This document shows, in pieces, positions 24,226-32,056 of a stretch of DNA of 64,000 bases. The position numbers were made by a program, and so were the translations under genes. The notes under the pieces are model-generated. The model saw only the letters and a program-made list of their open reading frames with translations, had not been told where the DNA came from and ran no database searches. Origin of the DNA: Kribbella flavida DSM 17836 (GTDB lineage Bacteria; Actinomycetota; Actinomycetes; Propionibacteriales; Kribbellaceae); assembly GCF_000024345.1 (NCBI RefSeq), contig NC_013729.1, forward strand, positions 2,666,001 through 2,730,000. The letters run 5' to 3'. Position 1 is the stretch's first letter. Each line of letters starts with the position of its first letter.

Positions 24226-25433
24226 ACGTGCGCACCCGGTTCCGGGTTGAGCAGGCGACCCAGGGCCAGTGCGACACGAAGTGTGAAAGCGTCGCGGGGG
24301 TTGCCCGGCGCGTAGCCGGTCAGGTCGCCGACCCGCTTCAGCCGGTACCGGACGGTGTTGGGATGGATGAACATCACCCGGGCCGTGGCCTCGATCGAAC
24401 CTCCCGAGTCCAGGTACGCCGCGACCGTGTCGAGCAGCACTCCGTCGCCCATCGTGAGCGGGCCGTACACCTCGGTGGCCAGTTGCCGGCGAGCGTGACC
24501 GTCACCCGACAGGGACCGCTCGGGCAGCAGTTCGTCGGCCTGCACCGGGCGCGGCGCACCGGGCCAGGCGGGCGCGGCACGCAGTCCGGCGACCGCTGCC
24601 CGGGCCGAGGTGACCGCGGCCATCAGGTCCGGCACCACCGGTCCGACGACGATCGGTCCCGGTCCGAACCAGCGCTCCAGCTTTTGTACGATCTCGACAG
24701 GTTTGCTCGTACCCCCGAGTACCACCACCAGCCGGTCGCCCTGCATCGCGCAGAGTGCGTCCGCCCCGGCTTCCCGGGCCGCGTGCCGGACCGCGTCGGC
24801 CACGTTCGCCGTCCCGGACTCGGCCGGCTGGGCCCGGCCGACCACCACCGCGACCTCCGACGAACCTCCCGCGCCCGACACCGCCGTACCGGTCCAGCCC
24901 AGCGCCGAGGCGCGGGAGCGGACCGACTCGTCCGCCTCGCCGCGGATCACCGAGTCGACCACCAGGGCCTCCAGCCGGGCGTCCCACGCGCCGCGCATCT
25001 CGGCCGCCTGCGCGTAGACCGTGGCCGCCGCGAACGCCACCTCGCGGGCGTAGCGCTGCATCGCCTCCCGGACCACCGGTACGTCGGCGGGCGGCAGCAG
25101 GTCGCCGATGGTGTTCTCGATCATCTCGATCGTGGTCCGGACCAGGTCGACGGTCTGGTGCAGGCTGATCACCCGGGTGAACTCCCGCGGCGCCGAGCCG
25201 AACATCCGGGTCGGCATCGACGAGTGCGCCTCGGGGTCGCGGAACCAGTCGACGAACGCGGTGATGCCGGACTGCGCCACCAGCCCGATCCAGGACCGGT
25301 CCTGCGCCGACAGCTTGCCGAACCAGGGCAGCTTCTCGTCCATCGCCGTGATCGCCGCCGTCGACAGGGCGCCGGTCGCGTTCTGCAGCCGCTCGGCGCG
25401 TGCCGCGTGCGCGTTCCGCTCACCCTTCGCCAC
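24219..25433 (-). CDS. fasR: Fatty acid biosynthesis transcriptional regulator, PucR-type (FasR)
   Basis: A 404-residue protein starting at GTG 25433; longer open frame upstream reads across the neighbouring PHP gene and is rejected. The N-terminal 130 residues (MDEKLPWFGKLSAQDRSWIG) match the RsbRD/FasR-like sensory region. The middle resembles a GGDEF-like PucR region. The C-terminus, ARVMFIHPNTVRYRLKRVGD, is the PucR helix-turn-helix. Position directly before fabD is the same as fasR of Streptomyces coelicolor, an activator of fabD-fabH-acpP-fabF. It is divergent from the PHP gene. Confidence 0.88.
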   Translation of the reverse strand: MAKGERNAHAARAERLQNATGALSTAAITAMDEKLPWFGKLSAQDRSWIGLVAQSGITAFVDWFRDPEAHSSMPTRMFGSAPREFTRVISLHQTVDLVRTTIEMIENTIGDLLPPADVPVVREAMQRYAREVAFAAATVYAQAAEMRGAWDARLEALVVDSVIRGEADESVRSRASALGWTGTAVSGAGGSSEVAVVVGRAQPAESGTANVADAVRHAAREAGADALCAMQGDRLVVVLGGTSKPVEIVQKLERWFGPGPIVVGPVVPDLMAAVTSARAAVAGLRAAPAWPGAPRPVQADELLPERSLSGDGHARRQLATEVYGPLTMGDGVLLDTVAAYLDSGGSIEATARVMFIHPNTVRYRLKRVGDLTGYAPGNPRDAFTLRVALALGRLLNPEPGAHVL

Positions 25434-25486
25434 GGCACGACCATAGCTCGCCCGGGTTGTCCCCCCGACCCGCCATGATGGGGTCC

Positions 25487-26530
25487 ATGAGCGACAAGGC
25501 TGGGGTGGTGGCGGCGGTCGAGGCGTTGCGGGCGATCGGGTACTACCTGGAGCGCGACCGGCAGCCGACCCACCGGGTGAAGGCGTACCGGCGGGCGGCG
25601 GACACGATCGAGGCGTTGCCCGCGGCCGAGGTCCGGGCCCGGCGCCGGGCCGGCACGCTGACCGAGCTGCCGGGTATCGGGCCGAAGACCGAGGCGGTGA
25701 TCGTCGAGGCGATGGACGGCGCCACCCCGGCGTACCTGGTGAAGCTGGAGCAGGGCGCCGAGGACCTGACGAAGGCCGGTACGGCGCTGCGGTCGGCGCT
25801 GAAGGCCGATCTGCACCTGCACTCCGACTGGTCCGACGGCGGCAGCCCGATCGAGGAGATGGCCCGGACGGCGGCCCGGCTCGGGCACCGCTACATGGCA
25901 CTGACCGACCACTCGCCCCGGCTGACGGTGGCCAACGGCCTGTCCCGGGAGCGCCGGCTGCAGCAGCTCGACGTCGTTGCCGAGCTCAACAAGAAGCTGG
26001 CCGACGAGCTGGACGGCTTCACCATCCTGAACGGCATCGAGGTCGACATCCTGGACGACGGGTCGCTGGACTGCGACACCGAGATCCTGGCCCGGCTCGA
26101 CCTCGTCGTCGCCAGCGTGCACTCCAAGCTGCGGATGGCCTCGGAGCCGATGACCGAGCGGATGGTCCGTGCGATCGCCAACCCGCACGTCGACGTGCTC
26201 GGCCACTGCACGGGCCGGCTGGTCACCGGCGGCCGCGGCACCCGGCCGGAGTCCGACTTCGACGCCGAGGTGGTGTTCGAGGCCTGCCGCCAGTTCGGCA
26301 CCGCGGTGGAGATCAACTCCCGCCCCGAACGCCTCGACCCACCCAAGCGCCTGCTGACCCTGGCGGTCGAGACCGGCTGCCAGTTCTCGATCGACACCGA
26401 CGCGCATGCCCCCGGCCAGCTCGACTGGCAGGTCTACGGCTGCGAACGCGCCGAGGAGTGCGGCGTCGACCCCGACTCGGTGATCAACACCTGGGACCAG
26501 CAGGCCCTGCTGGACTGGACCAACTCCTAG
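25487..26530 (+). CDS. PHP domain protein with N-terminal helix-hairpin-helix region
   Basis: A 347-residue protein; ATG 25487 is chosen, with ATGs at 25475 and 25478 possible. Residues 1-95 resemble the DNA polymerase X 8-kDa/HhH region, with ELPGIGPKTEAVI as the hairpin motif. From about 105 a PHP metal-dependent phosphoesterase follows: DLHLHSDWSDG, ALTDHS, EVDIL, VVASVHSK, VDVLGHCTGR and SIDTDAHAP supply the metal ligands. The polymerase core of bacterial PolX is absent, so this is a PolX-derived phosphoesterase, perhaps in DNA repair. It is divergent from fasR. Confidence 0.85.
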   Translation: MSDKAGVVAAVEALRAIGYYLERDRQPTHRVKAYRRAADTIEALPAAEVRARRRAGTLTELPGIGPKTEAVIVEAMDGATPAYLVKLEQGAEDLTKAGTALRSALKADLHLHSDWSDGGSPIEEMARTAARLGHRYMALTDHSPRLTVANGLSRERRLQQLDVVAELNKKLADELDGFTILNGIEVDILDDGSLDCDTEILARLDLVVASVHSKLRMASEPMTERMVRAIANPHVDVLGHCTGRLVTGGRGTRPESDFDAEVVFEACRQFGTAVEINSRPERLDPPKRLLTLAVETGCQFSIDTDAHAPGQLDWQVYGCERAEECGVDPDSVINTWDQQALLDWTNS

Positions 26531-26652
26531 GTCCGCTGCTCGGAGTGCTCGCGACGCCCGGCGCGTCGGACAGCGCCGGGTCGAGCTCGTCGTACGGCCA
26601 GTTGCTCGGCGTCGTCGGGGGCGAGGTCCCGAAGGTCCAGGACGTCGTGCAC
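26527..26652 (-). CDS. Possible small protein of 41 residues
   Basis: A GTG at 26652 follows GGAGGAGC on the minus strand and opens a 41-codon frame, beginning VHDVLDLRDLAPDDAEQL and ending Arg-rich. The stop overlaps the end of the PHP gene on the other strand. There is no domain. It may also be the start of a lost longer gene. Support is only the ribosome binding site. Confidence 0.25.
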   Translation of the reverse strand: MHDVLDLRDLAPDDAEQLAVRRARPGAVRRAGRREHSEQRT

Positions 26653-26696
26653 GGGTGCTCCTCCAGCGATCACAGGTCGGAGTCCATACTCGTGCA

Positions 26697-27703
26697 ATGA
26701 GCGATCTGGAGAAGGACCCGGCCGAACTGCTCTGCGCGTCGCAGGCCGACGGTCCGGTGCTCGAGCTGCTGGCGCCGCGCGAAGTGGTGCTCGGCCGGAC
26801 CACCAAGGTGCGCAGGTTGCTGCCGAACAAGAACCGCCGGATGTCGGCGCCTGGTGCTTCGTCGACCACTACGGCCCCGACGACCTGACCGCGCGCGTCG
26901 ACCCGTACGACGGGCCGGGGGAGCGCGGCATGCTGGTGCCACCCCATCCGCACACCAGCCTGCAGACCGTGAGCTGGTTGTTCGCCGGCGAGATCGAGCA
27001 CCGCGACTCGGCCGGATCGCACGCGATGGTCCGGCCCGGCGAGCTGAACATCATGACCTCGGGGCCGGGCATCGCCCACTCGGAGGTGACGCTGCCGTCG
27101 GCACCGCCGCTGCTGCACGGCGCCCAGCTCTGGGTCGCGCTGCCCGACGCGGAGCGGAACACGGTGACGCCGGCCTTCAGTGCGTACGCCGACCTGCCGG
27201 TGCTCGACCTCGACGGCGCCCGCGGGACCGTGATGGTCGGCACCGTCGGCGGCGTCACCTCACCCGCGCCCGCCTACACCCCGCTGGTCGGCGCGGACCT
27301 GCTGCTCGAACCCGGCCGGACCGTCACGGTTCCGCTCACGCCGGAGTTCGAGTACGCCGTCCTGGTGGTCGACGGGTCGCTGCGCGTCGGTGACCTCACT
27401 CCGGCGTTCGGGGAGATGGCGTACTTCGGGACCGGCCGGGACGCGATCGAGCTGGCGGCGTCGTCCGGGGGAGCGCGCTGCCTGCTGCTCGGCGGCGAGC
27501 CGTTCGACGAGCAGCTGGTGATGTGGTGGAACTTCATCGGGCGCTCGCACGAGGAAGTGGTGGCCGCGCGCACCGAGTGGATGGCGTCGATCGAGGCCGG
27601 CGGCTCGGACCGGTTCCCGGCCGTGGCCGGCTACGTCGGTGACCCGCTGCCGGCCCCACCGCTGCCCGGAACCCGGCTGAAACCGCGGCCTCGGGCGCGC
27701 TGA
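26697..27703 (+). pseudogene. Pirin family protein, interrupted by a one-base frameshift
   Basis: ATG 26697 begins a pirin-like reading (EVVLGRTTKVRRLLPNKNRR-M) which shifts frame at 26841-26845. The DNA reads ATGTC where ATG-GTC would give the pirin sequence M-V-G-A-W-C-F-V-D-H-Y. Downstream the correct frame continues (MLVPPHPHTSLQTVSWLFAG, MTSGPGIAHSE, the cupin metal-binding region) to the stop at 27703. One G is missing; without it translation stops at 26888. Repaired, the protein has about 335 residues. Pirins are cupin proteins with quercetinase or regulatory roles. Either a young pseudogene or a sequencing error in a G run. The 3' end overlaps the opposite gene by 73 bp. Confidence 0.82.
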
Positions 27704-28206
27704 ACGGTCGTCACCCGGCGCCGGTAGTAGGCCCAGGTCAGCACCAGCAAGGCCGGGCCCCACAGCTGGAGCGGGGCGTAGCAGGCGATCATCAAGGCAG
27801 CTCCGGCGTCGGAGGCGAACGGCAGGAAGTCACCGCTGAACGCGTCCCGGAAGCCGTAGGTCCAGATCGCGATCAGGCTGAGGCCGCCGAGGGTGGCCGG
27901 CACGATGGCGGCGTACGGCGCGACCCGGCGGCCGCCCAGCCAGGGGATCCAGCCCGGCACGACCTCGCCCCAGCGGCGGACCAAACCGAACGCGGTCAGC
28001 GCGACGGCTTCCGAGAACAGCGTCAGACAGACGATGTAGACGTGCTCACCCCACCCGTGCAGCTGCGCCGGCCGGCCCCCGTCGTCCAGCATGCCCATCG
28101 AGGAGCCGGCCACCAGGCCCAGCCGCCACAGCCCCGACGGCAGCACCAGGAACGGGATGAGGTGGGCGAGCCGATTCGCCCACGGTGGTACTGGGTTCTC
28201 TGTCAT
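27631..28206 (-). CDS. Membrane protein of unknown function
   Basis: A 191-residue protein starting at ATG 28206. Four hydrophobic segments are visible: LIPFLVLPSGLWRLGLV, HVYIVCLTLFSEAVALTAFG, APYAAIVPATLGGLSLIAIW and AALMIACYAPLQLWGPALLV. The C-terminal tail is basic and Gly-rich. I do not recognise a catalytic motif. The gene ends inside the 3' end of the pirin gene on the other strand. The last 25 residues are low complexity, so the true C-terminal function is doubtful. Confidence 0.65.
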   Translation of the reverse strand: MTENPVPPWANRLAHLIPFLVLPSGLWRLGLVAGSSMGMLDDGGRPAQLHGWGEHVYIVCLTLFSEAVALTAFGLVRRWGEVVPGWIPWLGGRRVAPYAAIVPATLGGLSLIAIWTYGFRDAFSGDFLPFASDAGAALMIACYAPLQLWGPALLVLTWAYYRRRVTTVQRARGRGFSRVPGSGGAGSGSPT

Positions 28207-28279
28207 GCCTCCAGCCTGTCGGGTCCCACGCGCTGGACCCTCACCCCCGCGAGGGAGCAGCCTCCCTCTCCCGAGTGGT

Positions 28280-28849
28280 TCAGTGCTCCGGGCGCTGGAC
28301 CGATCGCGGGACGACCATCAGCTCCGTGCCGTCCTTCTCGCTTGCCAGTACCACCTTGCGGAGCAGCCGGACCAGAGTTCGACGTTCGCTTTCGGACAGT
28401 GGGGCGAGCAGCAGTCCCTCCGCGTCTGCCTGCGAGCCGATTGCGGATTCCCAGGCCCGGTGTCCCTGGTCGGTGAGCACCACGACCACGCTGCGGCGGT
28501 CGGCCCGGTCCCGGGCCCGTTCGACCAGGCCGGCCCTGGTCAGTCGGTCGAGTCGGTGGGTCAGCGTGGCCGGATGCGTGTCCAGTGCGATGGCCAGAGC
28601 GGTCGGCGTCACCTGGTACGGCGGTCCGGCGGCGCGCAACTGCCAGAGGATGTCGTACTCCCAGCTGAGCAGTCCCAGTTCGCCGAGGGCCTCGGTGCGC
28701 CGGCGCTGCAGGTGCCGGACCAGCATCTGCATCCGGGTGACGACACCTTCGACGTCGGGATCGAGGCCGGGCACCTCCGCGCGCCAGTAGGCGATGTGGC
28801 GGTCGATCGAGTCCCGGGCCGGCATGGACAGATCGTAGCTTCGATCCAC
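28280..28849 (-). CDS. MarR family transcriptional regulator
   Basis: A 189-residue protein from GTG 28849; ATG 28825 (MPARDSIDRHIAYW) is equally possible and avoids the operator. The winged helix is typical: LSWEYDILWQLRAAGPPYQVTP, then TLTHRLDRLTRAGLVERARDRADRRS (recognition helix and wing), then LTDQGHRAWE. MarR proteins usually repress a divergent gene and release DNA on binding a phenolic or other small ligand. It is divergent from the esterase at 28905, with a twin AT-rich element between the genes, so it likely controls that esterase. Confidence 0.87.
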   Translation of the reverse strand: MDRSYDLSMPARDSIDRHIAYWRAEVPGLDPDVEGVVTRMQMLVRHLQRRRTEALGELGLLSWEYDILWQLRAAGPPYQVTPTALAIALDTHPATLTHRLDRLTRAGLVERARDRADRRSVVVVLTDQGHRAWESAIGSQADAEGLLLAPLSESERRTLVRLLRKVVLASEKDGTELMVVPRSVQRPEH

Positions 28850-28851
28850 TA

Positions 28852-28885
28852 CTATGATTTCATAATAAAAACTTTGATTTCATAG
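28852..28885. promoter_or_regulatory. Twin operator between marR and the esterase
   Basis: TGATTTCATA occurs at 28855-28864 and again at 28875-28884, exactly 20 bp (two helical turns) apart. The whole element is bounded by CTATGA and TCATAG, giving outer symmetry. It is AT-rich in a very GC-rich setting and lies between divergent MarR and esterase starts, so it is probably the MarR operator overlapping the promoters. Confidence 0.6.
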
Positions 28886-28904
28886 AATCGAGGGGACGTC
28901 GCCG

Positions 28905-29930
28905 ATGGATGTGACCGGTTTCGAGCTCGCCGGACGACTGGACCAGCAAGTGATCGACAGTGCCCTGCTGCGTGGCAACCCGCTCGGTGATCCGCACCGC
29001 CGCCCGGTGTGGGTCTACCTGCCGCCGGGCTACGACGGGTCGGAGCAGCGCTACCCGGTCACGTACGTGCTGCTGGGCTTCGGTGGCACCTTGCCGCTGT
29101 GGCGCAACCGGATGCCGTTCCGGCGCCCGGTGCCCGAACTGATCGACCGGATCTTCGCGCGGGGCGAGGCACCACCGATGATCCTGGTGTTCGTCGACGC
29201 GATGACGAAGTACGGAGGCAGCCAGTACGTCGACTCGGCCGGCACCGGGCGGTACCACTCGTACCTGTGCGACGAGGTGGTGAACTGGGTCGACACCCGC
29301 TACCGGACGATCGCCGACCGGCGGCACCGGGCGATCGCCGGGAAGTCCAGTGGCGGGCTGGGCGCGATGATCACGCCGATGCTCCGACCGGATCTGTTCG
29401 GTGCGCTGGCCACCCACTCCGGCGATGCGTTGTCCGAGGCGCAGTACATCCCGCACTTCCTGCACGCGGTGCGGCACCTGCGAGCCTACGACGGCGACAT
29501 CTTCCGCTGGTGGCACGACTTCAGTACCAGGGTGGCTTTCACCAAGCCCGAGGACGAGCGCCTGCTCGAGCTGCTCGGGGTGTCGGCGTGCTTCTCACCC
29601 GGACCTGACGGAACTCCGGAACTTCCCTTCGACCCCCACACGGGGCAGTTGCGTGCGGACGTCTGGGAGCGGTGGCTGCGCTGGGACCCGGTCCGGATGG
29701 CACCGGCTCATGCTTCGACGCTTCGCTCGCTCCGAGCGATCTGGATCGATGCCGGCACCAGCGACGAGTGGTTTCTCGACCTCGGTGCCGAAGCGCTCCA
29801 CCGGAGCCTGCGAGTGGCCGGCGTCAGCGACGAACGCATGCATTTCGAACTGTTCGACGGCGGGCATCGCGCCGTCGAGTACCGTCAGCCGCTGGCGCTC
29901 GCTTGGCTGGCGCATCAACTGTCTGCTTAG
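28905..29930 (+). CDS. Alpha/beta-hydrolase esterase (esterase D/enterobactin esterase-like)
   Basis: A 341-residue protein starting at ATG 28905 with GAGGGGA upstream. RRPVWVYLPPGYDG near residue 33 opens the fold. IAGKSSGGLGAM contains the GxSxG nucleophile (Ser148). DAGTSDEWF holds a likely catalytic Asp, and GGHRAVEYR near the C-terminus holds the His. This is the S-formylglutathione hydrolase / ferric-enterobactin esterase (esterase D) type. There is no signal peptide, so it is cytoplasmic. The substrate is unknown; control by the divergent MarR protein suggests an aromatic ester or drug-like compound. Confidence 0.8.
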   Translation: MDVTGFELAGRLDQQVIDSALLRGNPLGDPHRRPVWVYLPPGYDGSEQRYPVTYVLLGFGGTLPLWRNRMPFRRPVPELIDRIFARGEAPPMILVFVDAMTKYGGSQYVDSAGTGRYHSYLCDEVVNWVDTRYRTIADRRHRAIAGKSSGGLGAMITPMLRPDLFGALATHSGDALSEAQYIPHFLHAVRHLRAYDGDIFRWWHDFSTRVAFTKPEDERLLELLGVSACFSPGPDGTPELPFDPHTGQLRADVWERWLRWDPVRMAPAHASTLRSLRAIWIDAGTSDEWFLDLGAEALHRSLRVAGVSDERMHFELFDGGHRAVEYRQPLALAWLAHQLSA

Positions 29931-29998
29931 CACAGCATCGTCGCGGCAGGATGCTGTCACGGCCCCCCGGGGCGCGATCGGCCACTAGCGTCGCGGCC

Positions 29999-30427
29999 AT
30001 GGTTCGACGGGCCGGGGTGATGGTCGTACTGCTCGCGCTGGGCCTGTCCGGTTGCACCGGCGACGACCCCGCCGACGGGTCGCCGGAGACCGGAATCCAA
30101 ATCGTCATCACCAACGAGAGCGGCAACGACCTGTCGGGCGTCGTCGCGCCCTCGCTGCGCGGTCTGCGGCGCACCGGAGGTCAGCCCGACGTCGCCCTGA
30201 TCGGCGGCGACATCCCCGGCTGCCGGGAGAACGTCGCCGCGCCGGACGACTTCGACCACAAGGGCGCGACCTGGGTGGTGTGCGAGTTCGAGGTGTCGTC
30301 CGCGGCCCGGCCGGTCCGCACGATCGCGTACGACGAACCGCCGTACGGTGTGGAGCCCCGGCTCTTCGACGATCCGCCGCCGCGGTTCAACCAGTACTAC
30401 GGCCTGGGCGCGATCACCTGGCGCTGA
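29999..30427 (+). CDS. Small lipoprotein of unknown function
   Basis: A 142-residue protein. The N-terminus MVRRAGVMVVLLALGLSGCTG is a lipoprotein signal with lipobox LSGC (lipidated Cys at position 19). The mature part begins acidic, then reads IQIVITNESGNDLSGVV, consistent with a small beta-sandwich. There are Cys at CREN and VCEF, a possible disulfide. It is secreted and anchored outside the membrane. The last 14 bp overlap the opposite transporter gene. No homolog is recognised. Confidence 0.7.
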   Translation: MVRRAGVMVVLLALGLSGCTGDDPADGSPETGIQIVITNESGNDLSGVVAPSLRGLRRTGGQPDVALIGGDIPGCRENVAAPDDFDHKGATWVVCEFEVSSAARPVRTIAYDEPPYGVEPRLFDDPPPRFNQYYGLGAITWR

Positions 30428-31910
30428 CCTCGGTGCTGCTCGAGGTGCGCGGATCGGTGTGCCGGCGGATCCAGGGCGACAGGAAGTAGAGCGCCAGCGC
30501 GAACACCGTCGTCACCGCCGCCAGCCCACCGAAGTACGCCGTGTCGGAGGTGTTCTCGGTCGCTTGCACCAGCTGCGCCGTGATCGCCTGCCCGGCGGCC
30601 GGGGCGAGGAACCACAGCGCCATCATCTGGCTGAGGAACGCCTTCGGAGCCAGCACGGTGGTCGCCGCCAGGCCCACCGGCGACAGGAACAGCTCACCGA
30701 GGGTCTGGATCACGTAGACCAGGACCAGCCACAGCGGCGAGGCCAGGCCGTCGCCGGTGACCGCCGACGCGACGCTCATCACGGCGAACGAGATGCCGGC
30801 CAGCAGCAGCCCGGTCGCGAACTTCTGGCCGATGCCCGGGCCGCGGTCCCCGAGCCTGATCCAGACCACCGCGAACACCGGTGCCAGCACGATGATCGTG
30901 AACGGGTTGACCGACTGGAAGAACTCCGGCGAGATCGAGAGCCCGAACAGCTCGAGCGCCGTCCGGTCGGCGGCGAACGTGGTCAGCGTGGTCGCGGCCT
31001 GCTCGAAGACCATGAAGAACAGCATCGCCGCGACGAACAGCGGGATGTACGCCCGGACCTGCCGGCGCTCCCGCGGCGTCACCAGCGGGCTGCGCAGCAG
31101 CATGGTGAAGTAGGCGATCGGCGCCAGGAAGCACAGGTACGAGATCGCGTCGACCACCGGCTTCGGGCCGAGCCCGCCGGAGCGCCACGCCGACCAGGCG
31201 AAGACGGCCAGCAGCAGCGCGGCCACCGCGCCGGTGACCTTCAGCATCGTGGGGCGGTCCTCGGCGGTGAGCGGGTTCGGCGGGGTGTCGCCGCGGCCGT
31301 GCAGGGTCCGCCGGCCGAGCACGTACGCGACCAGCGCCAGCGTCATCCCGACCGCGGCCGCCGCGAAGGCGACGTGGAAGCCGAACTCGCGGCGCAGGAA
31401 GCCGACCACGAACGGCGCGCTGAACGAGCCCAGGTTGATGCCCAGGTAGAAGATCGAGAACGCCGAGTCGCGCCGCTCGTCGCCGGCCTCGTAGAGGGTG
31501 CCGACCATCGCCGACACGTTCGGCTTGAGCAGACCGGTGCCCACGGCAACCAGTGCGATGCCGAGGTACGCCGTACCGTTGGCCGGCAGTGCCAGGCACA
31601 GGTGCCCGGCGACGATCACCGCCCCGCCGTACAGCACGGTCTTGCGGGCGCCGACGACCCGGTCGGCGAGCAAGCCGCCGAGCACCGACAACAGGTAGAC
31701 CGAGGCGCCGTAGATCGACACCACCGCCTCGCCGAGCGACTGCCCCAGCCCCAGGCCGTGCGCCTGGTCGGTCAGGTACAGCAGCAGGATCGCGCGCATC
31801 CCGTAGTAGCTGAACCGCTCCCACAACTCGGTGGTGAACAGCGTTTTCAGTCCGCGTGGGTGCCCGAAGAAGGTGCGCTCCTGGTCCACGTCCGGTCGTG
31901 GTGCCGACAC
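30414..31910 (-). CDS. Peptide MFS transporter, POT/PTR family
   Basis: A 498-residue protein starting at ATG 31910. ELWERFSYYGMRAILLLYL carries the ExxERFxYY signature of proton-coupled oligopeptide transporters. GVGTGLLKPNVSAMVG-like sequence and FSIFYLGINLGSFSAPF match the PTR2 family motifs. About 12-14 membrane segments can be traced. It imports di- and tripeptides with protons. It stands alone, with the aceE terminator upstream and a lipoprotein gene overlapping its 3' end. Confidence 0.92.
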   Translation of the reverse strand: MSAPRPDVDQERTFFGHPRGLKTLFTTELWERFSYYGMRAILLLYLTDQAHGLGLGQSLGEAVVSIYGASVYLLSVLGGLLADRVVGARKTVLYGGAVIVAGHLCLALPANGTAYLGIALVAVGTGLLKPNVSAMVGTLYEAGDERRDSAFSIFYLGINLGSFSAPFVVGFLRREFGFHVAFAAAAVGMTLALVAYVLGRRTLHGRGDTPPNPLTAEDRPTMLKVTGAVAALLLAVFAWSAWRSGGLGPKPVVDAISYLCFLAPIAYFTMLLRSPLVTPRERRQVRAYIPLFVAAMLFFMVFEQAATTLTTFAADRTALELFGLSISPEFFQSVNPFTIIVLAPVFAVVWIRLGDRGPGIGQKFATGLLLAGISFAVMSVASAVTGDGLASPLWLVLVYVIQTLGELFLSPVGLAATTVLAPKAFLSQMMALWFLAPAAGQAITAQLVQATENTSDTAYFGGLAAVTTVFALALYFLSPWIRRHTDPRTSSSTEVSAR

Positions 31911-32006
31911 GTTCGACTACTCCCCGTGACTCTGGATAAAAGAACACCCGACGATATCGGTTGGGTTCAGCAACCATTTCCCGGGGGTCGTCAGCGGCCG
32001 GAACGG

Positions 32007-32041
32007 CGAACGGGCCGCCCCGCAGAGGGACGGCCCGTTCG
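32007..32041 (-). terminator. Terminator of aceE
   Basis: CGAACGGGCCG at 32007-32017 pairs perfectly with CGGCCCGTTCG at 32031-32041, loop 13 bases with a CCC/GGG inner pair. It lies 16 bp beyond the aceE stop. Confidence 0.7.
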
Positions 32042-32056
32042 TGCGGCGGCAGCGCG

